Below, in pieces: positions 53,103-62,010 of a stretch of 64,000 nt of DNA. Both the position numbers and the translations under genes were made by a program. The notes beneath the pieces were generated by a model. That model saw only the letters and a list, made by a program, of their open reading frames with translations. It ran no database searches and was not told the origin of the DNA. The DNA is from Streptomyces sp. NBC_01241 (GTDB lineage: Bacteria > Actinomycetota > Actinomycetes > Streptomycetales > Streptomycetaceae). The stretch lies in assembly GCF_041435435.1 (NCBI RefSeq), contig NZ_CP108494.1:2514501-2578500 (forward strand), read 5' to 3'. Position 1 is the first letter of the stretch. Each line of letters opens with the position of its first letter.

Positions 53103-54488
53103 ATGTCCACTTCCCCGCCGCACAAGCCGCACAAGCCGCGCAAGCCGCCGACGCCGCCCGCGCCACCGACGCCGCCCTCATCTCCCCCGCCACCCGCCGT
53201 CGACGGCCTGCTGAGTGCCGCCCGGCGCAATCTGCGCGAGTTCGCGCACGGGCTCTCGCACCCGTCCCACCCCGCGACGCCGCTCCTCGCGAATGCTCCG
53301 AAGCGGTGGCAGCGACTGCTGCCGTACGTCGTCGTCCTCGCCCTCGTCGCCACCTTCATCCCGGTCACGATCAATGTCCTGACCGAGGGGTACGGCGTGA
53401 ACGGAGGACTGGCGGGAGCCCTGGCCGTCGCGCAGGCGGCGCCGCTCCTGATGCTGGCGCACCGGCCACTGCAGGCGTGGTGGATCGTCTTCCCCGCGGA
53501 CATCCTCGGTGCGGCCGCACTGCTCGGGTATCCGGTCGGCACGTTCGACATCTGGCCATGGCCCCCGCCCACCCTGGTCGGCTATCTCTTCGTGCTGCTC
53601 GCGCTGGCCCTGCGCGAGACCCGGCGGACCCTGATCTCGGTCTGGGTGGCGACGGGCGCGGCGAGCCTGTTTCTGCACCTGATCGCGCCGGAGCGCAGCA
53701 ACGGCAGCGCGCTGCTGCTCGTGATCCTCGGTGCGGTGGTCCTGGTGATCGGCGCGGCGGTGCGGGAACGGGGTGACGCGCAGCGTCGGCTCGCCGAGCA
53801 GGAGACCATCAGCGAGGCCGAGCGGGCGCAGCGGACGCTGCTGGAGGAGCGCACCAGGATCGCCCGCGAGCTGCACGACGTGGTCGCGCACCACATGTCC
53901 GTGATCACGGTCCAGGCCGATTCGGCGCCCTACCGGATCAGCGGACTGCCCGAGGAGGCGCGCGAGGAGTTCGCCGCGATCGCGGCGAGCGCGCGGGAGT
54001 CGCTCACGGAGATGCGGCGGCTGCTGACGGTGCTGCGCAGCGAGGGCACGGAGGGCGAGCGGGCGCCGCAGCCGGGGCTCGACCGGGTGCAGCAGCTGGT
54101 GGAGGCGACGGTGCGGGCGGGGCTGCCGGCCGAGCTGTCACTGGCCGCCGATCTGCCGGACGTACCGCAGGCGGTGGATCTGTCGGCGTACCGGATCGTG
54201 CAGGAGGCCCTGGCGAACGTGGTCCGGCACGCGCCCGGCGCGCGGACCCGGGTGTCGATCACGTCGGACGGTGAGCACCTGACCGTGCTGGTGGTCAACG
54301 GCCGGGCGGAGCAGCCCGGTTCGCCGCTGGAGACGACCGGGACCGGACACGGCCTGGTCGGCATGCGGGAACGCGTACGGTTGACGGGCGGCACCCTGGA
54401 CACCGGACCGCTGCCGGACGGCGGCTTCCGGGTCGCCGCGCGGCTGCCGCTCGCCGCCGCTTCGCCCCCGGCCTCGGAGGACTCTTGA
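53103..54488 (+). CDS. NarL-type sensor histidine kinase
   Basis: The 461-aa product starts with a Lys/Pro-rich tract (HKPHKPRKPPTPP). Four to five membrane segments span residues about 70-215. The dimerisation domain has RIARELHDVVAHHMSVITVQ with the phospho-acceptor His in ELHDVV. The ATPase has YRIVQEALANVVRHA and GTGHGLVGMRERV. It senses an envelope signal and phosphorylates the next gene's product. The stop overlaps the response regulator start by 4 bases (TTGA). Confidence 0.92.
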   Translation: MSTSPPHKPHKPRKPPTPPAPPTPPSSPPPPAVDGLLSAARRNLREFAHGLSHPSHPATPLLANAPKRWQRLLPYVVVLALVATFIPVTINVLTEGYGVNGGLAGALAVAQAAPLLMLAHRPLQAWWIVFPADILGAAALLGYPVGTFDIWPWPPPTLVGYLFVLLALALRETRRTLISVWVATGAASLFLHLIAPERSNGSALLLVILGAVVLVIGAAVRERGDAQRRLAEQETISEAERAQRTLLEERTRIARELHDVVAHHMSVITVQADSAPYRISGLPEEAREEFAAIAASARESLTEMRRLLTVLRSEGTEGERAPQPGLDRVQQLVEATVRAGLPAELSLAADLPDVPQAVDLSAYRIVQEALANVVRHAPGARTRVSITSDGEHLTVLVVNGRAEQPGSPLETTGTGHGLVGMRERVRLTGGTLDTGPLPDGGFRVAARLPLAAASPPASEDS

Positions 54489-55168
54489 CCATCCGCGTGA
54501 TCATCGTCGACGACCAGGCCATGGTGCGGGCGGGGTTCGCGGCACTGCTCGCGGCACAGAGCGACATCGACGTGGTCGGTGAGGCACCGGACGGGCGCCA
54601 GGGCATCGACGTCAGCCGGCGGGTCCACCCGGACGTGGTCCTGATGGACGTCCGGATGCCCGAGATGGACGGCCTGGCGGCGGCCCGTGAGCTGCTGAAC
54701 CCGCCGGTGGGGGTGGTGCACCTGCCCAAGGTTCTGATGCTCACCACGTTCGACGTGGACGACTACGTGTACGAGGCGCTGCGCGCCGGGGCGTCCGGCT
54801 TCCTGCTGAAGGACGCGCCGCCGGCGGATCTGATCTCGGCGGTACGGGTGGTCGCGGCGGGCGAGGCGCTGCTGGCGCCGTCCGTGACCCGGCGCCTGAT
54901 CGCGGACTTCGCCCGGCAGGGGCCGTCCGGCGCCGCCCGGAGCGGGCAGGCGCTGCGGCTGAACGGGCTGACTCCGCGCGAGAGGGAGGTGCTGGAGCTG
55001 ATTGCGCGGGGGCTGTCCAACCAGGAGATCGCGGGCCGGCTGGTGCTGGCCGAGCAGACGGTGAAGACGCACATCGGGCGGGTACTGGCCAAGCTGGACC
55101 TGCGGGACCGCGCACAGGCGGTGATCTTCGCGTACGAGGCAGGGGTGGTGGTACCGGGAGAACAGTGA
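54485..55168 (+). CDS. NarL/LuxR-type response regulator
   Basis: The 227-aa product has a receiver domain with VDDQAMVRAGF and phospho-acceptor Asp55 in VVLMDVRMPEMDGL, and Lys in FLLKDAPP. The C-terminal LuxR HTH is LTPREREVLELIARGLSNQEIAGRLVLAEQTVKTHIGRVLAKL in overlapping parts. TTG 54485 overlaps the kinase stop, so the pair is translationally coupled. Regulated genes are not known; the flanking DUF1023 hydrolases are candidates. Confidence 0.92.
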   Translation: MTIRVIIVDDQAMVRAGFAALLAAQSDIDVVGEAPDGRQGIDVSRRVHPDVVLMDVRMPEMDGLAAARELLNPPVGVVHLPKVLMLTTFDVDDYVYEALRAGASGFLLKDAPPADLISAVRVVAAGEALLAPSVTRRLIADFARQGPSGAARSGQALRLNGLTPREREVLELIARGLSNQEIAGRLVLAEQTVKTHIGRVLAKLDLRDRAQAVIFAYEAGVVVPGEQ

Positions 55169-55343
55169 CGGTGGTCTCCCCCCGCCCACCTCACCGGCAG
55201 GCCCCCCGTACACCCCCTACCCGGGTATCAATCCGCACTTGGCTCCTCGGTGCGACGCTTCCGCACCCACCCTCTTCCTACCTTCCTCTCCGTCGCGCCG
55301 AACGGCGTGCGGGAACCGGATCAGCCGGAGAGGGAGGGGCGGG

Positions 55344-56390
55344 ATGCGCCGTTATGCAAGGAATCTGGTCGCGGTCGCGCTGGCCACCACCATGGTGGCG
55401 GGGACGGCCGGCTGGGCGTCCGGGAACGCGCAGCAGGCCCTGACCGGGCCACCTCCCGGAACCGCGGCGTGGCGCGCGGATCGGGTGCTGGGGCGTGAGC
55501 TGCCGGACCCGGGGCGGACCACCCCCGCCGAAGTGGGCCGCTTCTTCCGGGGGTTGACCGCCGCGCAGCAACAGGCCCTGGTCGTACGGCATCCACTCGT
55601 CGTCGGCAACCTGGACGGCGTACCCGTCGAACTGCGCTACCGGGCCAACGCCCGTTCCCTGCAAGCCGGTCACGACCCCAGGTACCGGCATCTCGTCGGG
55701 CCGGGACACCGGCAGATCCTCGCCTTCGACCCGCGCGGACGCGGTCAAGTGGCCGAGGTCTTCGGGGACTTGAACACCGCACGCCATGTGGCGGTCGTGG
55801 TGCCGGGCTCGGACATCGACGCCGGGACCTTCGACCGTACGAACGATGTGTACGGCACTCCGTCAGGCATGGCGAAGTCCCTGTACGCCCAGACCGGACG
55901 CGGCAGCGCCGTCATCGCCTGGGCCGGGTACACCACCCCCGTGGGCGTCGGCCTCGATGCCGCGACCGGGTCGCTCGCCAAGGCCGGGGCCGACCGGCTG
56001 ACCCGGTTCGCGGCCGGGCTGGCCGCCGACGGCGTGCCGGCGCCCGCCGTGTTCTGCCACAGCTACGGCTCCGTCGTGTGCGGCCTCGCCGCGTCCCGGC
56101 TGCGTGCCGCGGACCTGGTCGTCCTCGGCTCGCCCGGGATGCGTGCCGACAACGTCGCCGATCTGCACACCACCGCAAGGGTATGGGCCGCCAAGGACGC
56201 CACTGACTGGATCGACGACGTACCGAACGTCGAGGTGGCGGGGCTCGGGCACGGCCCCGATCCGACCGGCCCGGGGTTCGGCGCACGCCGCGTCCCGGCT
56301 CACGACGCCCACGGGCACACCGGCTACTTCTCCCCCGGTACGGACTCGCTCCGCACCTTCGCCTCGATCGCGCGGGGAGAAGCCCGATGA
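55344..56390 (+). CDS. DUF1023 alpha/beta hydrolase, paralogue 2 (secreted)
   Basis: The 348-aa product has a signal peptide (RRYARNLVAVALATTMVAGTAGWASG). The hydrolase shows VAVVVPGSDIDAGTFDR, AVFCHSYGSVVCGLAA (nucleophile Ser) and LGHGPDPTGPGFGARRVPAHDAHGHTGYF near the His. It is colinear with the protein at 50640-51860 but lacks the about 40-residue insert with ERQRMHDERL. ATG 55344 follows GGAGAGGGAGG. The acyltransferase gene overlaps its stop by ATGA, so these two form one translation unit. Confidence 0.88.
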   Translation: MRRYARNLVAVALATTMVAGTAGWASGNAQQALTGPPPGTAAWRADRVLGRELPDPGRTTPAEVGRFFRGLTAAQQQALVVRHPLVVGNLDGVPVELRYRANARSLQAGHDPRYRHLVGPGHRQILAFDPRGRGQVAEVFGDLNTARHVAVVVPGSDIDAGTFDRTNDVYGTPSGMAKSLYAQTGRGSAVIAWAGYTTPVGVGLDAATGSLAKAGADRLTRFAAGLAADGVPAPAVFCHSYGSVVCGLAASRLRAADLVVLGSPGMRADNVADLHTTARVWAAKDATDWIDDVPNVEVAGLGHGPDPTGPGFGARRVPAHDAHGHTGYFSPGTDSLRTFASIARGEAR

Positions 56391-57604
56391 GCCTCACCGC
56401 CCTCACCACCCTTGCGCGGCGCATCGACGCCCGTACGCCCGCCCATCGCGACCGGGCCATCGACGGCCTGCGCGCCCTCGCGCTGCTGGCCGTCCCGACC
56501 GGCCACTGGCTGCTCGGCGGTTTCGGCCTCGACAGCGACGGCGCGCTGCACAATGCCAGTCCGCTGTCGACGTTCGGCGGCCTCGCCCCGGTGAGCTGGG
56601 TGCTTCAGATGCTGGGCATCTTCTTTCTGGTCGGCGGGTACGCCTCTGTGCTCTCGTACCGCCGCAGGGAGTCCACTACCGGCGCCTGGCTGCGCGGACG
56701 CGTCGCCCGACTGGGCAGGCCGGTGATCGGGGTGACGGCCGTCTGGGCGGCGCTGATCCCGGTGCTGAGCGCGCTCGGCGTGCCCGGTGACACCCTGCGG
56801 ACCGGGTCGACGCTGGTGATCCAGCCACTGTGGTTCGTCGGGGTGTACACCGTGGTCACGGCGCTCACCCCGTACTGTGTCAAGGCCGCGCGGAAACTGG
56901 GCGGCTGGGCCGCTGTGCCGTTGCTCGGGTCGGTCGCCGCCGTCGACTTCCTGCGGTACGGGCCGTTCGCCGACGCCATGCCGTCCTGGCTGAGCGTGCT
57001 GAACATCCTTCCGGGCTGGCTCTTCGCGTACCAGCTCGGGGTCTCCTGGGGCGAGGGCCGGATCGGCAGGCGGGGCGCCCGGCTGTTGCTGATCGGTGGG
57101 ACGGTGTTGTTCGCCGCGCTGCTGCTCGTCCTCCACTACCCGGCGTCGATGGTCGGCGTCCCCGGCGAGGCGCGGACGAACTCGCACCCGCCGTCGCTGC
57201 TCGTCCTGGCGCTGGCCGCCGCTCAGAGCGGTGCGGCGATCCTGCTGCGGGACCGGATCGGCGGGCTGCTGCGCAGGCCACTGCTGTGGGCGCCGGTCGT
57301 CGTCATCAATCTGTCCGCGATGACGATCCTGTGCTGGCACCAGACGGCGATGCTGGCCGCGGCGGTCCCGGCGTCGTTCGCCGGTGCGGTGCCGGGGCTG
57401 ACGACCGGGCCCGGGACGGTCGGCTGGATCCTGGCGCGGGTGGCGTGGCTGCCGGTGTTCGCGGGGCTGCTGGCGCTGATCGCCCGATACGCCCGACGCT
57501 TCGAGGCCCCGTGGCAGACCGGCACACACGCGGCGAACGCCCGCCGGGCGTTGGCGGGCCTGCTGGCGACGGGATTCGCGGTGTACGCGCTGGGGCTGGC
57601 GTAG
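56387..57604 (+). CDS. Acyltransferase 3 family membrane protein
   Basis: The 405-aa product has about ten membrane helices. The N-terminal motif RDRAIDGLRALALLAVPTGHW has the conserved Arg/Asp and the catalytic-type His of acyltransferase 3 (OafA-like). Such enzymes O-acylate sugars or macrolides from a cytoplasmic acyl donor. ATG 56387 overlaps the DUF1023 stop (ATGA), so it is coupled to that hydrolase. The pair could modify and de-modify a cell-surface substrate, which is inference. Confidence 0.85.
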   Translation: MSLTALTTLARRIDARTPAHRDRAIDGLRALALLAVPTGHWLLGGFGLDSDGALHNASPLSTFGGLAPVSWVLQMLGIFFLVGGYASVLSYRRRESTTGAWLRGRVARLGRPVIGVTAVWAALIPVLSALGVPGDTLRTGSTLVIQPLWFVGVYTVVTALTPYCVKAARKLGGWAAVPLLGSVAAVDFLRYGPFADAMPSWLSVLNILPGWLFAYQLGVSWGEGRIGRRGARLLLIGGTVLFAALLLVLHYPASMVGVPGEARTNSHPPSLLVLALAAAQSGAAILLRDRIGGLLRRPLLWAPVVVINLSAMTILCWHQTAMLAAAVPASFAGAVPGLTTGPGTVGWILARVAWLPVFAGLLALIARYARRFEAPWQTGTHAANARRALAGLLATGFAVYALGLA

Positions 57605-57752
57605 GACGGTTGCCGGGCCGCCCGGCAACCAGGGGCATCCTCCGGCCCGGCACGGCACAACCCGGCCTGCCCGGCGCTTGAGGGCATCTTTCAAGGCCGT
57701 CCGGCGCTTGAGGGCACCACGATCGCCGGGCGCCCGGGCCCGCTGGGAACGA

Positions 57753-58769
57753 CTACTCGCGCGCGGCGGACGTCGAGCTCATGTCCGGGTACCGGTCCCC
57801 CGCCACCTGCCCCGCGATCGGCTCCAGCAACACCAGCTCCTGGTCCGTCAGCGTGAGCCGGGTGGCGGCCACGTTCTCCAGCAGCCGGCTGCTCCTGCGG
57901 GTGCCCGGGATCGGCACCACGGTCAGCCCGTGCACCTGGGCCCGCTGCTGCACCCACGCGAGCGCCACCTGCGCGGCAGACACCCCGTGCGCCGCCGCGA
58001 TCTTGTGGACGGGCTCCAGCAGCGCGGCGTTCGCCTTCGCGTTGTCGCCCGTGAAGCGCGGCTGGAACCGGCGGAAGTCGCCCTTCGAAAGGTCCTTGGC
58101 CGCGTCCGCGAACGCTCCGGTCAGAAAACCCCGGCCGAGCGGCGAGTACGGCACGACGGTCACCCCGAGCTCGACGGCGGCGGGCACGGCGCTGCGCTCG
58201 ACGTCCCGGCTGAAGAGCGACCACTCGGACTGCAGGGCCGCGATCGGGTGCACCGCGTACGCCTCGCGCAGCTCAGCACCGGTCACCTCGCTCAGCCCGA
58301 GCTGCTTCACCTTGCCCTGCCGCACCAGCTCGGCCATCGCGCCGACGGACTCGGCGAGCGGGACGGCCGGGTCGCGGCGGTGCATGTAGTACAGGTCGAT
58401 GACATCGGTGTTCAGCCGGCGCAGGCTGTCCTCGACGGCGCGGCGGATGTACGCGGGGTCGTTGCGCACGCCCCGGTAGTGCGGGTCGTCGTCCTTCCGC
58501 TCGATGGCGAACTTCGTGGCGAGCGTGATCTCGTCGCGGTGCGCCCCGACGAACGGGGCGAGGAACTCCTCGTTGGCGCCGCTCCCGTAGATGTCGGCGG
58601 TGTCGAAGAGGGTGACGCCCGCCGCCAGCGCCGTCTCCAGCGTCTCGCGGGCGGCGGACTCATCGGTGTCCCCGTAGAACTCGCTCATGCCCATGCAGCC
58701 GAGTCCCTGCACGCCGACCTGCGGGCCGCCGCTGCCGAGCTCCACGGTGGCGATCTTGTCGTCAGACAT
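57753..58769 (-). CDS. Aldo/keto reductase
   Basis: The 338-aa product is an AKR barrel. The catalytic tetrad is Asp56 and Tyr61 (FDTADIYGSG), Lys86 (LATKF) and His130 (DLYYMH). NADPH-binding residues occur in IPGTRRSSRLLEN. It is of the YakC/AKR13 type that reduces aldehydes and quinone-like electrophiles. It is the second gene of a MerR-AKR operon; its ATG overlaps the MerR stop. The promoter upstream of merR has a typical long spacer. Confidence 0.93.
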   Translation of the reverse strand: MSDDKIATVELGSGGPQVGVQGLGCMGMSEFYGDTDESAARETLETALAAGVTLFDTADIYGSGANEEFLAPFVGAHRDEITLATKFAIERKDDDPHYRGVRNDPAYIRRAVEDSLRRLNTDVIDLYYMHRRDPAVPLAESVGAMAELVRQGKVKQLGLSEVTGAELREAYAVHPIAALQSEWSLFSRDVERSAVPAAVELGVTVVPYSPLGRGFLTGAFADAAKDLSKGDFRRFQPRFTGDNAKANAALLEPVHKIAAAHGVSAAQVALAWVQQRAQVHGLTVVPIPGTRRSSRLLENVAATRLTLTDQELVLLEPIAGQVAGDRYPDMSSTSAARE

Positions 58770-59230
58770 CAGGCACAGGGCCTTTCCGGCGCCCGTCGGG
58801 CACTCGCATAGAAGTCGATCTTGTGGTCGAGGACGGCGAGGGTGTCCTGGAGCTCCGCGATCCGCGTCCTCACGTCGCGGCGGGTCGCCTCCAGCAGCTC
58901 CTGCCGTTCCTCGAAGGTGTGCTCGCCCTCGCGCAGCAGCTCCGCGTACCGGACCATGTCGGCGACCGGCATCCCGGTCAGCCGCAGCTTGCCGACGAAC
59001 GCCAGCCAGTCCAGGTCACGGTTGGTGAAGCGGCGCTGACCGGTGTGCGACCGGTCGACGTGCGGCATCAGCCCGATCCGCTCGTACCAGCGCAGGGTGT
59101 GCGCGGTGAGCCCGGTGAAGGCGACGACCTCACTGATGGTGTAGCGGTCCTGCCCCTCAGGACGCGGATGCGCCCGCGGGGCCGAGGCGCAGACATCCAC
59201 TTTCACGGAAGTGCTCTCCATCACCGTCAT
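58769..59230 (-). CDS. MerR family regulator of the adjacent aldo/keto reductase
   Basis: The 153-aa product has an N-terminal extension then a MerR HTH: RYTISEVVAFTGLTAHTLRWYERIGLMPHVDRS, a second helix pair through FTNRDLDWLAFVGKLRLTGMPVADMVRYAELLREG, and a long coiled-coil. It binds DNA as a dimer. The promoter has TTGCTT and TAGCGT 19 bases apart. ATG 59230 is one to two bases after the predicted transcription start, so translation is probably leaderless; ATG 59221 is an alternative with GGAGG upstream. Confidence 0.88.
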   Translation of the reverse strand: MTVMESTSVKVDVCASAPRAHPRPEGQDRYTISEVVAFTGLTAHTLRWYERIGLMPHVDRSHTGQRRFTNRDLDWLAFVGKLRLTGMPVADMVRYAELLREGEHTFEERQELLEATRRDVRTRIAELQDTLAVLDHKIDFYASARRAPERPCA

Positions 59231-59237
59231 GACCTCC

Positions 59238-59268
59238 ACGCTAGAACCTTGGAGTGCACTCTAAGCAA
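59238..59268 (-). promoter_or_regulatory. MerR-type promoter with 19-bp spacer and dyad operator
   Basis: On the minus strand -35 TTGCTT and -10 TAGCGT are separated by 19 bases, the hallmark of MerR-activated promoters. On the plus strand CTTGGAGTGCACTCTAAG (59248-59265), an 18-bp dyad with one mismatched pair, fills the spacer. Confidence 0.8.
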
Positions 59269-59347
59269 GCGCAATCGGGGACGGAATCCGAGTGCGTCCC
59301 GTCTCGGGGCCACGCTAGGATCAAGAAATTTCGATGCGGGGGACATC

Positions 59348-60235
59348 ATGGTGCGACAGTCCGGTCAGCGTGAACGCCTTCGGCGTGTGTCCGAACGACG
59401 CCGGGGCGCGGGACGGTCGGAATCCCATGGGAATGCCACTCGGACGGCGATCGTAGCGGCGGTTCTGACTGGTTTATCCGCGGTGATCGTGAGCGTCATC
59501 ACCGGCCTGGGGTCATCACTTCAGGGATTCATCACCGACGCACTGTTCGACGAGAAGGGACCGGCCGCTTCGGCCCCGCCCCACTCGGACCCGTCGACGC
59601 CGATCAAAGTGGTGGTCCTGCCGGACGAAGGCGGCACCTATTTGGTTTCGGAGAAAAGGGTCGAAAGCGCCGAGGACAAGGCGGTATTGACCGGCAGTGC
59701 GACTCCGGAGACATGGAACCGCCTGCTCCGGAAAATTGGCGCAGTCACCCTCAACAGGACCGCCTACACGGTGACCGTCACCAACGCGTCCTCCTCGCCG
59801 GTCAGGGTGGTGAACATCGTCCCGGTGATCACACGACGCACCAAGGCGATCGACACCACGATGATCGTGCCCCTCGGGGGCATGGAATCGGACACCATCC
59901 CGGTCGAACTGAACCTGGACAACCGGTACCCCAAGTTCACACAGAACGGAAAGCCCTATTTCACCCGGAAATCACAGGTCCTCAAGCCCGGGGACGGTTT
60001 CGTCATGGCCGTGGAGTCGAAACTGCTGGGCAGGGAGTACGTCGAATACCACCTGAGGGTGGATTACATCGACAACAAAGGCAGTAAGCATTCTCTCCAG
60101 GTGAAGGAACCCGATACCACCGTGGGCAGGTTCCGCGTTTCCGGACGTGTCGACGACAAGGAATACACCGACTATTGGGGCTCCAACGAAGGGGGAACGG
60201 GGCGCAGGCTGTACAGCACGGGGGAAAGAAAGTAG
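59348..60235 (+). CDS. Hypothetical single-pass membrane protein
   Basis: The 295-aa product has an Arg-rich N-terminus, one membrane segment (AIVAAVLTGLSAVIVSVITG, about residues 36-55) and a large beta-rich domain. That domain includes TAYTVTVTNASSSPVRVVNIVPVITRRTKAIDTT, where an immunoglobulin-like pattern is visible, and GKPYFTRKSQVLKPGDGFVM. I recognise no family. ATG 59348 follows GGGGGAC. The gene is divergent from the MerR gene. Streptomyces often encode such proteins in strain-specific loci. Confidence 0.7.
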   Translation: MVRQSGQRERLRRVSERRRGAGRSESHGNATRTAIVAAVLTGLSAVIVSVITGLGSSLQGFITDALFDEKGPAASAPPHSDPSTPIKVVVLPDEGGTYLVSEKRVESAEDKAVLTGSATPETWNRLLRKIGAVTLNRTAYTVTVTNASSSPVRVVNIVPVITRRTKAIDTTMIVPLGGMESDTIPVELNLDNRYPKFTQNGKPYFTRKSQVLKPGDGFVMAVESKLLGREYVEYHLRVDYIDNKGSKHSLQVKEPDTTVGRFRVSGRVDDKEYTDYWGSNEGGTGRRLYSTGERK

Positions 60236-60516
60236 CCGAGGCGGGGACCGAGGCGTTCGAACGTGCCCGTTACGCTCGTGCGCATGCAGAGCCTCTCCCG
60301 GGAGGCCAGACGGCCCTGATGCTCACCGACCGCACGCAGAACCTTCTCGTCCTGGGATGTGAGGTGCTTGAGGCGGTCCCGGATTGCCACCCCGAGCGTT
60401 GCTTCGAAGCGTGGTCGCATCAACACTGCCACCGAATCCGCAGCACCCGCTTCGGCAACGAGGATTCTGATCTTTACGAAGGTTGCCTCGGGAGCGACGA
60501 TCCGGTCGTGAAACAC
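60172..60516 (-). pseudogene. Hypothetical protein gene, 3' end probably replaced
   Basis: From GTG 60516 the product begins FHDRIVAPEATFVKIRILVAEAGAADSVAVLMRPRFEATLGVAIRDRLKHLTSQDEKVLRAVG in overlapping parts and looks protein-like. After about residue 75 it crosses a 31-bp repeat (60264-60294) and reads through the antisense 3' end of another gene. No family is recognised. There is no ribosome site. It may be truncated by the event that made the repeat. Confidence 0.35.
60264..60294. repeat. 31-bp direct repeat, copy A (start region of the serine hydrolase)
   Basis: TGCCCGTTACGCTCGT, two variable bases, then GCATGCAGAGCCT match 61169-61199 (copy B) with two mismatches. Copy B contains the start of the serine hydrolase. 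After copy A the frame ends within about 11 codons, so it is a 5' remnant or a duplicated promoter. Confidence 0.75.
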
Positions 60517-60528
60517 CGCTTGAATGCA

Positions 60529-60984
60529 TTACCGGAGAGGTCGAAAGCAGCCCGACCGCATCCTATCTAATTCCAATCCTCCAAGCATCCGCGGTCGGGC
60601 TCTTCTTGTAGAAGACGTTGGGCTGGATGGGTTCGCACGCGCCACAAGAACCTGGCCCGGCTGCAGCTCTATTTCCTTGCTGAACGATGTCCCTCTCCGC
60701 CCTCGGCGAGTCACTATGAATTCCAAATCATGCTTTCCGGGCCCGATTCCAACGAATTTCGGGAGCCTCTCGCTCTTACTGCGAGCGCAGAGGGATTCCC
60801 CATTTTCCTTGATCCATACAATGCTCCACTTGGGCGACATACTGCGCGGCGGGTCTCGAATGTCCGCATCGAGCAACACCCCCGTGCGTCCGCGACGGAG
60901 AGCTCGGCTCAGATAGATCTGAGCAACCCAAGGAATCTTTTCCGTGGCTTCCAGCTCGGTCACACTGAGCGGACTGCCCGACAT
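60529..60984 (-). CDS. Hypothetical protein
   Basis: The 151-aa product is soluble and protein-like: KIPWVAQIYLSRALRRGRTGVLLDADIRDPP, IVWIKENGESLCARSKS, then GPGKHDLEFIVTRRGRRGTSFSKEIELQPGQVLVA. The late part resembles small beta domains that end in LxPGQ. No catalytic motif is seen. It ends 12 bases before the doubtful gene at 60172-60516, on the same strand. Base composition is lower in GC than its neighbours, which suggests transfer. Confidence 0.5.
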   Translation of the reverse strand: MSGSPLSVTELEATEKIPWVAQIYLSRALRRGRTGVLLDADIRDPPRSMSPKWSIVWIKENGESLCARSKSERLPKFVGIGPGKHDLEFIVTRRGRRGTSFSKEIELQPGQVLVARANPSSPTSSTRRARPRMLGGLELDRMRSGCFRPLR

Positions 60985-61168
60985 TCTTCACCCGCCTTTT
61001 CCACTGACGTCGGTCCGCCCTATCTCCACCTGACGCCGATTCCGCGCTGGAACGTGCGCCCCCGACGGGCAGTTGCCTGCGTCGGGTAACCAACGGGCCA
61101 AGCCATCAGCCGACCCTTCAGTGCCGAAGCAGTGTGCCGTCGTCGGGCGGCCGGTGACTCGACATCCC

Positions 61169-61199
61169 TGCCCGTTACGCTCGTATGCATGCAGAGCCT
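61169..61199. repeat. 31-bp direct repeat, copy B (native start region)
   Basis: Contains GCATGCAGAGCCT, in which the ATG is the serine-hydrolase start at 61189. TTACGCT upstream is a -10-like element, so transcription may begin at or near the ATG. Confidence 0.75.
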
Positions 61200-62010
61200 G
61201 GCGATGATCGACAACTGGCCCGTCCCCACCGCGGCTGCGGCCGTCGTACGAGCGGATGGCACCGTCGTCGGTACGCACGGCCCGACCGCGCACCGCTTCC
61301 CGCTCGCCTCCGTCACCAAGCCGCTCGCGGCCTACGCGGCGCTCGTCGCGTACGAGGAGGGCGCGGTCGAGCTCGACGAGCCGGCCGGACCCGAGGGTTC
61401 CACCGTCCGGCATCTGCTCGCGCACACCAGCGGGCTCGCCTTCGACGAGCACCGGGTGACAGCAGCTCCGGGCACCCGGCGGCTCTACTCCAACGCGGGC
61501 TTCGAGGTGCTCGGCGACCACATCGCCAAGGCCACCGACATCCCGTTCCCGGAGTACGTGCGCCAGGCGGTGCTGGAGCCGCTGGGGATGACGGCGACGG
61601 CGGTAGACGGCTCGCCCGCCAAGGACGGTGTGTCGACCGTCGACGACCTGGTGCGGTTCGCCGCGGAGGTACAGGCCCCGCGGCTGCTCGACCCGCGTAC
61701 GGTGCTCGCCGCGCAGACCGTCGTGCATCCCGGCCTGAAGGGTGTACTGCCCGGCTACGGCCACCAGAACCCCAACGACTGGGGGCTCGGCTTCGAGATC
61801 CGGAACCACAAGTCGCCTCACTGGACGGGCAGTTCATCGTCACCCGCGGCCTTCGGACACTTCGGACAGTCCGGCACGTTCCTGTGGATCGACCCGGTCG
61901 CGGGGGCGGCCTGCGTCGCCCTCACCGACCGGGCCTTCGGCCCGTGGGCGGTCGAGGTGTGGCCCGCGTTCACGGACGCGGTGCTCGCGGAGCTCCGTTC
62001 CGGCCGCTGA
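61189..62010 (+). CDS. Serine hydrolase, beta-lactamase/transpeptidase-like
   Basis: The 273-aa product lacks a signal peptide. The SxxK motif is Ser41-V-T-K44 (FPLASVTKPLAAYA), YxN is Tyr100-S-N (LYSNAGFEVLGDH) and HFGQSG replaces the KTG box. RHLLAHTSGLAFDE is typical of class C-like esterases. It may be an esterase or DD-peptidase-like enzyme of the cytoplasm or leaderless export. The 3' end overlaps the convergent HATPase gene by 41 bases. Confidence 0.87.
   Translation: MQSLAMIDNWPVPTAAAAVVRADGTVVGTHGPTAHRFPLASVTKPLAAYAALVAYEEGAVELDEPAGPEGSTVRHLLAHTSGLAFDEHRVTAAPGTRRLYSNAGFEVLGDHIAKATDIPFPEYVRQAVLEPLGMTATAVDGSPAKDGVSTVDDLVRFAAEVQAPRLLDPRTVLAAQTVVHPGLKGVLPGYGHQNPNDWGLGFEIRNHKSPHWTGSSSSPAAFGHFGQSGTFLWIDPVAGAACVALTDRAFGPWAVEVWPAFTDAVLAELRSGR

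Noticed and set aside
58823..59347. N-terminal extension of the 59348 membrane protein
   Set aside because: It is antisense to MerR and crosses the MerR promoter; ATG 59348 has its own GGGGGAC site.
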